Source: 43-108 sp001915545
Lineage (GTDB): Bacteria > Bacteroidota > Bacteroidia > Bacteroidales > Bacteroidaceae
Assembly (NCBI GenBank): GCA_902491215.1
Contig: CABUGV010000008.1
Span: 43,064 to 107,063 of the forward strand
Direction: 5' to 3'
DNA: 64,000 nucleotides
Shown: positions 7,407 through 15,834 of the stretch, piece after piece
Position numbering within the stretch: position 1 is the first letter of the stretch
How the letters are laid out: each line of letters starts with the position of its first letter
Notes under the pieces: generated by a model
Seen by the model: only the letters and a program-made list of their open reading frames with translations
Told to the model about the DNA's origin: nothing
The model's database searches: none
Made by a program: the position numbers and the translations under genes

Positions 7407-8051
7407 ATGGAAATAGATGATGACATAAAGGTTGTAGTTGCAGATGCCTCTCACGAGAAATACGTAGACATCATTCTGGCAACCATTACCGACTCAGCAA
7501 AAAAACGCGGTTCGGGCATAGCTTCGCGTACACACGAATATCTCGCAACCAAAATGAGAGAACGCAAAGCCATAATTGCCCTAGCCGGTCCTGAAGAGGA
7601 ATTTGCAGGATTCTGCTACATCGAAAGCTGGGGCAACAAGACATACGTTGCAAACTCTGGACTGATTGTCGTAGAGAAATTCCGCAACCATCATCTTGCT
7701 ACAAGAATCAAGAAGACGGCATTCACTTTGAGCAGACTCAGATGGCCTAACGCCAAGTTGTTCGGACTCACCAGCCAGTCTGCAGTAATGAAGATAAACA
7801 CAGAACTGGGTTATGTGCCTGTAACTTTCGCAGAACTCACACAAGATGACGCATATTGGGCCGGATGCGGAACACCTGAAAACCCGTGCTGCATAAATTG
7901 CGACATTCTTGCACGTACAAACAGAAAGTACTGCGTATGTACAGCTATGCTCTACGATCCGGAAAAGCACAAAGGAGAGCCACTGCCGGTGGAACTTCCG
8001 CCTGATGTTGTCGAAATGGCAAAAAACGCCGCCGAACACAACATGAGGTAA
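7407..8051 (+). CDS. GNAT acyltransferase of the arginine operon (likely N-acylglutamate synthase)
   Basis: A 214-residue GNAT-fold protein lying between argR and argG. The acyl-CoA binding segment is around residues 85-110 (VVEKFRNHHLATRIKK). A Cys-rich stretch near 150-175 (CGTPENPCC..C......CVC) is unusual for GNATs and could bind a metal. Its place in the operon argues that it does the first step, N-acylation of glutamate. In Bacteroides this pathway is known to run through N-succinyl-ornithine, so the donor may be succinyl-CoA instead of acetyl-CoA. It is not homologous over its length to classical two-domain ArgA. Confidence 0.75.
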   Translation: MEIDDDIKVVVADASHEKYVDIILATITDSAKKRGSGIASRTHEYLATKMRERKAIIALAGPEEEFAGFCYIESWGNKTYVANSGLIVVEKFRNHHLATRIKKTAFTLSRLRWPNAKLFGLTSQSAVMKINTELGYVPVTFAELTQDDAYWAGCGTPENPCCINCDILARTNRKYCVCTAMLYDPEKHKGEPLPVELPPDVVEMAKNAAEHNMR

Positions 8052-8113
8052 TAGAACGGCACAAACTAGAAAACAGAAAAAAAGAAACCAATCAAAAGAA
8101 AAACATAATAATC

Positions 8114-9319
8114 ATGGACAAGAAGAAGAAAGTAGTGGTTGCATTCAGCGGAGGTCTGGATACTTCCTACACGGTGATGTACCTCGCAAAGGAGATGGGT
8201 TATGAAGTGCATGCTGCATGCGCCAATACGGGCGGATTCAGCGCAGAACAGCTGAAGACCAACGAGGAAAATGCGTACAAGCTGGGTGCAACAAAATACG
8301 TGACGCTCGACGTGACACATGAATACTACGAAAAGAGTCTCAAGTACATGATTTTCGGCAATGTGCTCCGCAACAACTGCTACCCTATTTCTGTCAGCTC
8401 AGAAAGAATTTTCCAGGCTATCGCAATAGCCAGATATGCAAACGAAATCGGAGCCGATGCCATTGCACACGGTTCAACAGGCGCCGGAAATGACCAGATA
8501 AGATTCGACATGACGTTCCTGGTAATGTCTCCGGGAATTGAAATAATCACACTCACACGTGACAGGAACCTCACACGTAAGGAAGAGGTTGATTATCTGA
8601 ACGCTCACGGTTTCAATGCAGATTTCACAAAACTCAAATACAGCTACAACATCGGCATTTGGGGAACAAGCATCTGCGGTGGTGAAATTCTTGACTCAAA
8701 CCAGGGTCTTCCAGAATCGGCTTACCTGAAACATCCTACAAAAGAGGGACCAGAACTGCTGAAACTTGGATTTGAAAAAGGAGAGCTCTGCTCTGTCAAC
8801 GGAAAGACATACAGCGACAAGATAGAAGCAATCAAGGCTGTCGAAGAAATTGGTGCGGCTTACGGTATCGGACGTGACTGCCACGTGGGCGACACAATTA
8901 TCGGCATAAAGGGACGTGTGGGATTCGAAGCCGCTGCGCCGATGCTTATCATAGGTGCTCACCGCTTCCTGGAGAAATACACACTCTCAAAATGGCAGCA
9001 GTACTGGAAAGACCAGGTTGCCAACTGGTACGGCATGTTCCTTCACGAGAGCCAGTATCTTGAACCTGTAATGCCGGACATCGAGGCTATGCTTACAAGT
9101 TCACAGCGCAATGTAAACGGTGTCGTAACACTTGAACTTCGTCCTCTCGGATTCCAGACTGTAGGTGTTGATTCACCAGATGATCTCGTAAAGAACAAGT
9201 TCGGCGAATACGGAGAAGTACAGAAAGGATGGACTGCAGAAGATGCCAAAGGCTTCATAAAGGTGACATCGACTCCTCTGCGTCTGTACTATGCCTGCCA
9301 CCCGGACGAAAAGAGATAA
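8114..9319 (+). CDS. argG: Argininosuccinate synthase
   Basis: A 401-residue enzyme that joins citrulline and aspartate with ATP to form argininosuccinate in the cytoplasm. The N-type ATP pyrophosphatase motif SGGLDTS is at residues 12-18. Conserved argininosuccinate-synthase segments follow, including AHGSTGAGNDQIRFD near 117-131. The length matches the Bacteroidetes form. It is third in the arginine operon, 62 nt after the GNAT gene and 61 nt before argC. Confidence 0.97.
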   Translation: MDKKKKVVVAFSGGLDTSYTVMYLAKEMGYEVHAACANTGGFSAEQLKTNEENAYKLGATKYVTLDVTHEYYEKSLKYMIFGNVLRNNCYPISVSSERIFQAIAIARYANEIGADAIAHGSTGAGNDQIRFDMTFLVMSPGIEIITLTRDRNLTRKEEVDYLNAHGFNADFTKLKYSYNIGIWGTSICGGEILDSNQGLPESAYLKHPTKEGPELLKLGFEKGELCSVNGKTYSDKIEAIKAVEEIGAAYGIGRDCHVGDTIIGIKGRVGFEAAAPMLIIGAHRFLEKYTLSKWQQYWKDQVANWYGMFLHESQYLEPVMPDIEAMLTSSQRNVNGVVTLELRPLGFQTVGVDSPDDLVKNKFGEYGEVQKGWTAEDAKGFIKVTSTPLRLYYACHPDEKR

Positions 9320-9380
9320 AAAACAGAGCGGACAAGAGAATGAACACAAACATACCACATATATATACAAAAAAACAGAT

Positions 9381-10373
9381 ATGATCAATGTTGGCATATT
9401 GGGCGGAGCCGGTTATACGGGAGGTGAGTTGATAAGACTCCTGATAAACCATCCGCAGGTTAATATTGCATTCGTAAACAGCTCGTCAAACGCCGGCAAT
9501 CTTGTATCGGACGTACACGAAGGTCTGATCGGCGAAACAGATCTGAGATTTACAGATGAATTGCCGTTCGAAAAGGCTGACGTGCTCTTCTTCTGCTTCG
9601 GCCACGGCAAAAGCGAGGAATTCATCAAGACGCATGAGATTCCTGCTGACATGAAAATAATAGACCTTGCCCAGGATTTCCGCATCAAGGCCGAAGGCAA
9701 CGACTATGTCTACGGTCTGCCGGAAATACACAAGGAACAGATAAAGGCTTGCCGTCATCTGGCTAACCCAGGATGCTTTGCCACATGCATACAGCTAGGT
9801 CTGCTGCCTCTGGCCAAAGCAGGTCTTCTGTACAACGATGTAGCTGTAAATGCCATAACAGGTTCAACCGGCGCAGGACAAAAACCAGGAAGCACTACCC
9901 ACTTCAGCTGGAGAACTGACAATATGAGCACCTACAAGGTGATGAACCATCAGCATCTGCACGAGATTCGTCAGTCTGTTGCAGAACTTCAGGGAGAACT
10001 GAAAGGCGACATCGACTTCATACCATACAGAGGCGACTTTGCAAGAGGTATATTCTGTACAGAGCTTATCAGATTCGAAGGTGAAGAGGGTTCTGCTACA
10101 AATCCTACAGGAGAACAGCTTAAGAAATTGTATGAAGACTTCTACAAGGATGCAGCGTTCACATTCGTAACCGAAAAGGCTCCAGACTTGAAACAGGTGA
10201 CCAACACCAACAAAGGACTGGTGCACATCGAAAAGTATGGAAACAAGGCTGTCGTAACATCTGTTATTGACAATCTTCTCAAAGGAGCCGTCGGACAGGC
10301 TGTACAAAACATGAACCTGATGTTCGGACTTAACGAGAAAGAAGGTCTGAGACTTAAAGCCAACGCCTTCTGA
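9381..10373 (+). CDS. argC: N-acyl-gamma-glutamyl-phosphate reductase
   Basis: A 330-residue NADPH-dependent reductase for the third arginine step. The ATG at 9381 is preferred because the Rossmann motif GGAGYTGGE (residues 8-16) follows at once. An in-frame ATG at 9291 would add 30 polar residues and overlap the end of argG. The catalytic Cys132 lies in NPGCFAT. Given that Bacteroides uses succinylated intermediates, the substrate acyl group is uncertain. It sits between argG and argD in one transcription direction. Confidence 0.95.
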   Translation: MINVGILGGAGYTGGELIRLLINHPQVNIAFVNSSSNAGNLVSDVHEGLIGETDLRFTDELPFEKADVLFFCFGHGKSEEFIKTHEIPADMKIIDLAQDFRIKAEGNDYVYGLPEIHKEQIKACRHLANPGCFATCIQLGLLPLAKAGLLYNDVAVNAITGSTGAGQKPGSTTHFSWRTDNMSTYKVMNHQHLHEIRQSVAELQGELKGDIDFIPYRGDFARGIFCTELIRFEGEEGSATNPTGEQLKKLYEDFYKDAAFTFVTEKAPDLKQVTNTNKGLVHIEKYGNKAVVTSVIDNLLKGAVGQAVQNMNLMFGLNEKEGLRLKANAF

Positions 10374-10409
10374 CATATCAGAAAAAAGAAAAAAGGAAAG
10401 GAGAATATC

Positions 10410-11537
10410 ATGAAATTATTTGATGTATATCCGTTGATGGACGTCAACATCGTAAAAGGAAGAGGCTGCCATGTATGGGACGACAAAGGCATTGAATATC
10501 TCGACCTCTACGGCGGACACGCGGTAATCAGCATAGGCCATTGCCACCCTCACTACGTTGACGTAGTAGGAAAACAGCTCAATTCATTGGGATTCTACAG
10601 CAATTCTGTAATCAACGGCCTACAAAAAGAATTTGCAGAAAGACTAGGTAAGATATGCGGATATGACGACTATCAGCTGTTTCTTGTGAACTCTGGAGCC
10701 GAAGCAAACGAAAATGCTCTTAAACTGGCTTCATTCCACAACGGCCGCAAGAGGGTGCTTTCAGCAGAAAAGGCGTTCCACGGCAGAACATCACTCGCTG
10801 TTGAAGTTACGGCCAACCCTAAAATCATTGCTCCAATAAACAACAATGGACACACAACATACCTGCCTCTTAATGACTTGGAAGCATGGCGCAAGGAAAT
10901 CGAAAAGGGCGATGTGTGTGCCTGCATAATTGAGTGCATACAAGGTGTAGGAGGAATCAGAATGGCCGAAGCCGAATTCATGCAGGGATTGAGAAAGCTG
11001 TGCGATGAAACCGGAACTATACTCATTGCAGATGAAATACAGTGCGGCTACGGACGTTCAGGAAAATTCTTTGCACACCAGCATCTCGGTGTAAGACCTG
11101 ATATCATAACAGTTGCAAAAGGTATAGCAAACGGCTTTCCAATGTCGGCAGTGCTGATTTCGCCTAAATTCGAACCGGTTTACGGACAGTTGGGTACAAC
11201 ATTCGGAGGCAATCATCTGGCATGCGCTGCAGCTCTTGCAGTCTTGGACGTGATGGAAGATGAAAACCTGATAGAAAATGCGGCCGAAGTTGGAGAATAT
11301 ACAATAAAGAAACTGAAGGACGCAAACTTGCCTCACGTAACAGATGTAAGAGGAAAAGGCCTGATGATAGGCATTGAACTTGATATTCCATATAAGGAAG
11401 CACGTTCTAGACTGGTTTATGAGGAACATTGCTTCACCGGATGCAGCGGAACAAATGTATTCCGTCTGCTTCCGCCACTCTGCTTGAAGAAGGAAGAAGT
11501 GGACGATTTCATTGAAAGATTCAAGAAAGTTCTATAA
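10410..11537 (+). CDS. argD: N-acylornithine aminotransferase
   Basis: A 375-residue class III aminotransferase (fold type I PLP). The PLP phosphate-binding segment NSGAEANE is at about 94-101, the PLP-pyridine Asp208 is in IADEIQCGYGR, and the Schiff-base Lys237 is in TVAKGIANG. It catalyses glutamate-dependent amination of N-acyl-glutamate semialdehyde. It is the last gene of the arginine operon, with a terminator beginning about 20 nt after its stop. Confidence 0.95.
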   Translation: MKLFDVYPLMDVNIVKGRGCHVWDDKGIEYLDLYGGHAVISIGHCHPHYVDVVGKQLNSLGFYSNSVINGLQKEFAERLGKICGYDDYQLFLVNSGAEANENALKLASFHNGRKRVLSAEKAFHGRTSLAVEVTANPKIIAPINNNGHTTYLPLNDLEAWRKEIEKGDVCACIIECIQGVGGIRMAEAEFMQGLRKLCDETGTILIADEIQCGYGRSGKFFAHQHLGVRPDIITVAKGIANGFPMSAVLISPKFEPVYGQLGTTFGGNHLACAAALAVLDVMEDENLIENAAEVGEYTIKKLKDANLPHVTDVRGKGLMIGIELDIPYKEARSRLVYEEHCFTGCSGTNVFRLLPPLCLKKEEVDDFIERFKKVL

Positions 11538-11558
11538 TCATTCATGCCATAGCAATCA

Positions 11559-11616
11559 AGAGTGCCATGAGAGGGAAAAGTCTAATAAACGAAATTCCCC
11601 GCATGGCACTCTTTCA
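11559..11616 (+). terminator. Terminator of the arginine operon
   Basis: Arms AGAGTGCCATG (11559-11569) and CATGGCACTCT (11602-11612), with inner GAGGG/TTCCCC pairing and a TTT tail. Confidence 0.75.
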
Positions 11617-11723
11617 TTTTGAGTAGCCCGCATGTAATATGCAGAAGCATTCCTCAAGCATCAAGCTTAAAGCCAAAGAGGAAACTTATAGTTCATGCGG
11701 ACAAAGAATTACACCAAAAATAC

Positions 11724-11764
11724 TATATTTGCAGATAATATGCTTTAATGGCGCAAATTGCGCC
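11724..11764 (+). promoter_or_regulatory. metF -7 box and leader palindrome
   Basis: A perfect -7 element TATATTTG is at 11724-11731. No clear -33 box is seen. About 18 nt downstream, inside the predicted leader, lies the perfect 15-bp palindrome GGCGCAAATTGCGCC (11750-11764). It could be an operator for a methionine or folate regulator, or a small leader hairpin. No riboswitch fold was recognised. Confidence 0.45.
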
Positions 11765-11809
11765 AGTGAGAACAAACAACAATTTTGACCATTCTTCTAT
11801 TGACAGAAT

Positions 11810-12763
11810 ATGACCGTTGCAGAAATAATAAAGAACGCAAAGAAGACAGCTTTCTCGTTTGAAGTGCTGCCACCTCTGAAAGGTACAGGAACAGATGCTC
11901 TATTCCAAACCATAGAAACTCTAAAGGAGTTCGATCCTCAGTATATCAACATTACTACGCACAGGAGTGAGTTTGTATACAAGGAACAGGCAGACGGAAC
12001 ATATCTGAGATCAAGTTTGAGAAGAAGACCGGGAACTGTTGCAGTGGCTTCGGCCATAAAAAACAAATATGGAATAAAAACGGTACCTCATATCTTGTGC
12101 AGCGGTTTTACAAGAGAAGAAACCGAATACGTACTTCTTGACCTTCAGTTCTTGGGAATAACGGACCTGCTGGTACTCCGCGGCGATAAGGCCAAGGATG
12201 ATGTCCGATTCAAGCCTGTAAAGGACGGATACAGCCACGCAACAGAACTTATAGGTCAGATCAATCAATTCAACAACGGAAAGTTCATCGACGGAAGCGA
12301 AATCGTTTCAATCAAGGATAAATTCACCTATGGTGTGGCATGCTATCCTGAGAAACATGATGAAGCTCCTAATCTGGAAACAGATTTGGAATATCTGAAA
12401 AAGAAAGTTGAACTTGGAGCCGAATATGCTGTTACGCAGTTGTTCTACGACAACAGCAAATATTTCAAGTTCGTCGAGATGGCACGCAACGCAGGAATAA
12501 ACATTCCTATAATTCCAGGCATAAAGCCTCTGACAAAAAGAAGCCAGCTGAACATTGTGCCAAAAACATTCCATGTAGACATCCCGCAAGCACTATCGGA
12601 AGAAGCAAGAAAGTGCAAAAGCGATGAAGAGATAAAACAGCTCGGAATCGAATGGTGTACAAACCAATGTCTGGAACTGATGAAGAACGGTGTACCATCG
12701 ATACATTTCTACACGGTTTCGGCTGTAGACAGCATACGTAAAGTAGCAGAAAGAATTTACTAA
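11810..12763 (+). CDS. metF: Methylenetetrahydrofolate reductase
   Basis: A 317-residue flavoprotein of the MetF TIM-barrel family, which reduces 5,10-methylene-THF to 5-methyl-THF for methionine synthesis. Recognisable segments are the opening FSFEVLPP (substrate/flavin Glu), NITTHR, DLLVLRGD around residue 125, and FIPGIKP-like IIPGIKPLT near 240. The size is typical for bacterial MetF without a regulatory domain. It leads a cluster with holB, ricT and gldH; the gap to holB is 17 nt. Confidence 0.95.
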   Translation: MTVAEIIKNAKKTAFSFEVLPPLKGTGTDALFQTIETLKEFDPQYINITTHRSEFVYKEQADGTYLRSSLRRRPGTVAVASAIKNKYGIKTVPHILCSGFTREETEYVLLDLQFLGITDLLVLRGDKAKDDVRFKPVKDGYSHATELIGQINQFNNGKFIDGSEIVSIKDKFTYGVACYPEKHDEAPNLETDLEYLKKKVELGAEYAVTQLFYDNSKYFKFVEMARNAGINIPIIPGIKPLTKRSQLNIVPKTFHVDIPQALSEEARKCKSDEEIKQLGIEWCTNQCLELMKNGVPSIHFYTVSAVDSIRKVAERIY

Positions 12764-12780
12764 AACAAACTGACGGCAAA

Positions 12781-13917
12781 GTGTATTTCAAAGATATCAT
12801 AGGACAGGAAGACATCAAGCGCAAGCTTACTGCTGAAGCAAGACAAGGACGCATTGCACATGCACAGATGCTATGCGGGCCTGAAGGATGTGGCTCAATG
12901 CCTCTGGCTCTTGCATACGCCAGATACCTGCTGTGCGAGAACCCGAACGAAACAGATGCATGCGGCGAATGCCGTTCCTGCCGAATGATGGACAAACTGC
13001 AGCATCCCGATATGCACTTTGCATTTCCAATATACAAGAAAAAGAACAAAGGTGCCAACTCGCCTACATACTGCGATGAATTTCTGAAAGAATGGAGAGA
13101 CATGATTCTGGATTCTCCTTATTTCGGAATGGAAGAATGGATGAACGAGTGCAATGCAGAAAATCAGCAGCTCAGAATATTTGCAAGCGAAAGCGATGCA
13201 ATGTCGCGGAAACTAAGCTTGATGTCAAGCCAGGGCGGCAGAAAAGTCCTTCTCATGTGGATGCCTGAGAAGATGATGGAAGAATGCGCCAACAAGATTC
13301 TTAAACTGCTCGAAGAACCGCCTGCTCAAACGGTTTTTCTACTGGTGAGCGAGAATCCGGACCAGATTCTGCAGACAATCAGGAGCAGAACGCAGACGAT
13401 TGAAGTACCGGGACTGCCACAGAATGTCATCGAAGAAACTCTTGTAGACAAATTCAACATTCTGCCGGCCGAGGCAAAACGCATTGCACGCACGGCAGAA
13501 GGCAGCATGACAAGAGCGCTGAGAAGCATCCAGAACGACACTGATAGCAAAATGTTCTTCGACATGTTTGTCAGTCTAATGCGATTGGCCTACATGAGAA
13601 AAGTGAAGGAGATGAAACAGTGGAGCGAAAATCTGGCATCTTTGGGAAGGGAAAGACAAAAGAATTTTCTTGAATACTGTCAGCACATGACAAGAGAAAA
13701 TTTCATTTATAACTTCCATCGTCCGGAGCTCAACTACATGAGCGATGACGAAGCAAACTTTGCAGTGAAATTTGCGCCTTTCATAAATGAAAACAATGTC
13801 ATCGGAATAATGGAAGAACTGGCAAAAGCACAATTGCATATAGGTCAGAACGTCAATCCGAAAATAGTGTTCTTCGACCTATCACTTAAAATGATCCTAC
13901 TTATAAAAAATAGATAA
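12781..13917 (+). CDS. holB: DNA polymerase III subunit delta' (HolB)
   Basis: A 378-residue clamp-loader subunit starting with GTG at 12781, 17 nt after metF. An N-terminal RFC/AAA-like fold carries a P-loop-like GPEGCGSMPLA that lacks the Walker Lys, as expected for the non-hydrolysing delta' subunit. A zinc module CGECRSC.. lies near residues 60-67. The segment 'ANKILKLLEEPP' is the signature of delta'/DnaX proteins. It opens the sliding clamp together with delta and DnaX at the replication fork. Confidence 0.92.
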   Translation: MYFKDIIGQEDIKRKLTAEARQGRIAHAQMLCGPEGCGSMPLALAYARYLLCENPNETDACGECRSCRMMDKLQHPDMHFAFPIYKKKNKGANSPTYCDEFLKEWRDMILDSPYFGMEEWMNECNAENQQLRIFASESDAMSRKLSLMSSQGGRKVLLMWMPEKMMEECANKILKLLEEPPAQTVFLLVSENPDQILQTIRSRTQTIEVPGLPQNVIEETLVDKFNILPAEAKRIARTAEGSMTRALRSIQNDTDSKMFFDMFVSLMRLAYMRKVKEMKQWSENLASLGRERQKNFLEYCQHMTRENFIYNFHRPELNYMSDDEANFAVKFAPFINENNVIGIMEELAKAQLHIGQNVNPKIVFFDLSLKMILLIKNR

Positions 13918-13932
13918 AGATAAATCTTCAAT

Positions 13933-15378
13933 ATGAATAAATTCAAATCAGGTAACGACTGCAGCTGCCTATGCGTAAGAGGGTGCAACAAGGTCACAGA
14001 CAAGCTGAATTCCTACGACTGGCTTGCCGATTTGCCGGACAACGCTCAGGCCTGCGATATCGTTGAAATACAATTCAAGGCTCCGAGGAAGGGCTATTTC
14101 CTTAATTCCAACAAGTTGTCTCTTGAAAAAGGCGACGTTGTTGCAGTAGAGGCAAATCAGGGCCATGACATAGGAACTGTAACCATGACCGGACGTCTGG
14201 TCATGCTTCAAATCAGAAAGGCCAATCTTAAGCCTGACTATGAACTGAAGCGTATATACCGCAAAGCCAGACCTGTGGACATTGAAAAATACGAAGAAGC
14301 AAAATCACGCGAACACGCAACCATGATTGAGTCCAGACAGATTGCAAAAAATCTAGGACTTAAGATGAAGATAGGCGATGTGGAATATCAGGGAGACGGC
14401 AACAAAGCCATATTCTACTACATTGCCGATGAACGTGTAGACTTCAGACAACTTATCAAGGTACTCGCCGAAAGATTCAGAGTAAGAATTGAAATGAAGC
14501 AGATCGGTGCAAGACAGGAAGCCGGACGCATCGGAGGTATCGGACCATGCGGAAGAGAGCTCTGCTGCGCAACATGGATGACAAATTTCATAAGCGTATC
14601 TACCAGTGCGGCACGCTTCCAGGACATATCACTCAATCCGCAGAAACTCGCCGGACAATGTGCAAAACTGAAATGTTGCCTCAACTACGAAGTTGACCAA
14701 TACGTGGAATCGCTGAAACGTATGCCGTCAAGAGAAATATCGCTGTTTACAGAAGACAACGAATATTTCTTCTTCAAAGCCGACATCCTACGCCACAAGA
14801 TTACCTACTCAACCGACAAGCACCTTCTTGCAAATGAAATAACCATATCTGCAAAACGTGCTTTTGACGTTATCGAGATGAACAAACGAGGTGAAAAGCC
14901 TGAATCTCTGAGCATAGAAGCCAACAGTTCTGCACCTAAATCCAGCGACTTGCTCGACCAAGAGAACATAAACAGATTCGACAGCGCCAAGAAAAAGAAA
15001 AAGAAGAAGAATCAAAACGGAGGCAAGCAGAACCAGCAGAACGATTCCAAGAAGAAAATGAACGTTCAAAACGGTGCTCCAAACGGCCAGGCACCAAAAG
15101 AAGAGCAGATGCCGAAACAGAACAATGGCAACGGCCAGCAACAGAATCCCAAAGAAAACAAAGCCAACGACCGCCAGCAAAGACCGAACAACGATCAGAA
15201 CAGGCAACAGAAACAGAGAGGCCAAGGCAACAACAGACACAAGGACAGAAACCGCAGAAACAACGGGGATGCGACCGACAGACCATCTAGTCCGAATGAA
15301 AGCCACAGAAAGCCTGAAAACGACCGAAAAGGCAATGTTTCCAAAGAGAATACACCAGAGAGAAACAATGAAAAATAA
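13933..15378 (+). CDS. ricT: RicT/YaaT-type PSP1-domain protein
   Basis: A 481-residue protein with a PSP1 C-terminal-type domain in roughly residues 50-280. It is Cys-rich: an N-terminal C-x-C-x-C-x3-C and GPCGRELCC...KLKCCLNYE near 195-255, the pattern that holds Fe-S clusters in the Bacillus RicA/F/T complex. From about residue 340 to the end the chain is low complexity, almost all Asn, Gln, Lys, Arg and Asp, and is probably disordered and possibly RNA-binding. The last codons overlap gldH, and this pairing is common in Bacteroidetes. The role in Bacteroidetes is not established. Confidence 0.88.
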   Translation: MNKFKSGNDCSCLCVRGCNKVTDKLNSYDWLADLPDNAQACDIVEIQFKAPRKGYFLNSNKLSLEKGDVVAVEANQGHDIGTVTMTGRLVMLQIRKANLKPDYELKRIYRKARPVDIEKYEEAKSREHATMIESRQIAKNLGLKMKIGDVEYQGDGNKAIFYYIADERVDFRQLIKVLAERFRVRIEMKQIGARQEAGRIGGIGPCGRELCCATWMTNFISVSTSAARFQDISLNPQKLAGQCAKLKCCLNYEVDQYVESLKRMPSREISLFTEDNEYFFFKADILRHKITYSTDKHLLANEITISAKRAFDVIEMNKRGEKPESLSIEANSSAPKSSDLLDQENINRFDSAKKKKKKKNQNGGKQNQQNDSKKKMNVQNGAPNGQAPKEEQMPKQNNGNGQQQNPKENKANDRQQRPNNDQNRQQKQRGQGNNRHKDRNRRNNGDATDRPSSPNESHRKPENDRKGNVSKENTPERNNEK

Positions 15379-15829
15379 ATATAAATCAATAATCGCAATC
15401 ATTGGCACGCTGATCATATCGGCGTGCCATGATTCTATTTACTACCACCATTTCGAAGACGTCAGCACAGAAGGGTGGACAAATGCTGATACTGTATCAT
15501 TTGACATACCTGTACCAGAAAAGGATACTGAAATGGATTTGGAGGTACAAGCTAGATACACAAACAAATTCCAATACAAGAAACTCAATCTTCTGATTGA
15601 AACAGAATGCAACGGCCACAGCACGGGGAAAGACACCTTAAGCCTGGATATGTTCACAGACAACGGAACAAAGACCGGCAACGGCATTACATATATCGAA
15701 GAAAACAAAACTTTCAAGAAAATAAACGTCAGAAAGGGACAGAAAATAAGGCTTAAAATCATCCACAATATGAGACGTCCAAGCATTAAAGGTTTATCGG
15801 GCATAGGCATTCAAGCCTCAACAGAATAA
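15368..15829 (+). CDS. gldH: GldH-family gliding-motility-type lipoprotein
   Basis: A 153-residue lipoprotein. The start at 15368 overlaps the ricT stop by 11 nt. The signal sequence (KSIIAIIGTLIISAC) ends in a lipobox with Cys at ~20. The mature part is all-beta, with the GldH pattern around 'YHHFE....WTNADTVSFDIPV'. GldH was first identified in gliding Flavobacterium, but homologues are widespread in non-gliding Bacteroidales next to ricT, so an envelope role is inferred. It converges with rodA, with only about 5 nt between the stops. Confidence 0.85.
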   Translation: MKNKYKSIIAIIGTLIISACHDSIYYHHFEDVSTEGWTNADTVSFDIPVPEKDTEMDLEVQARYTNKFQYKKLNLLIETECNGHSTGKDTLSLDMFTDNGTKTGNGITYIEENKTFKKINVRKGQKIRLKIIHNMRRPSIKGLSGIGIQASTE

Positions 15830-15834
15830 ACCTT

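Noticed and set aside
12781..13917. A defective ATPase in HolB because the P-loop Lys is missing
   Set aside because: Delta' subunits are normally non-hydrolysing; this is the expected state, not a lesion.
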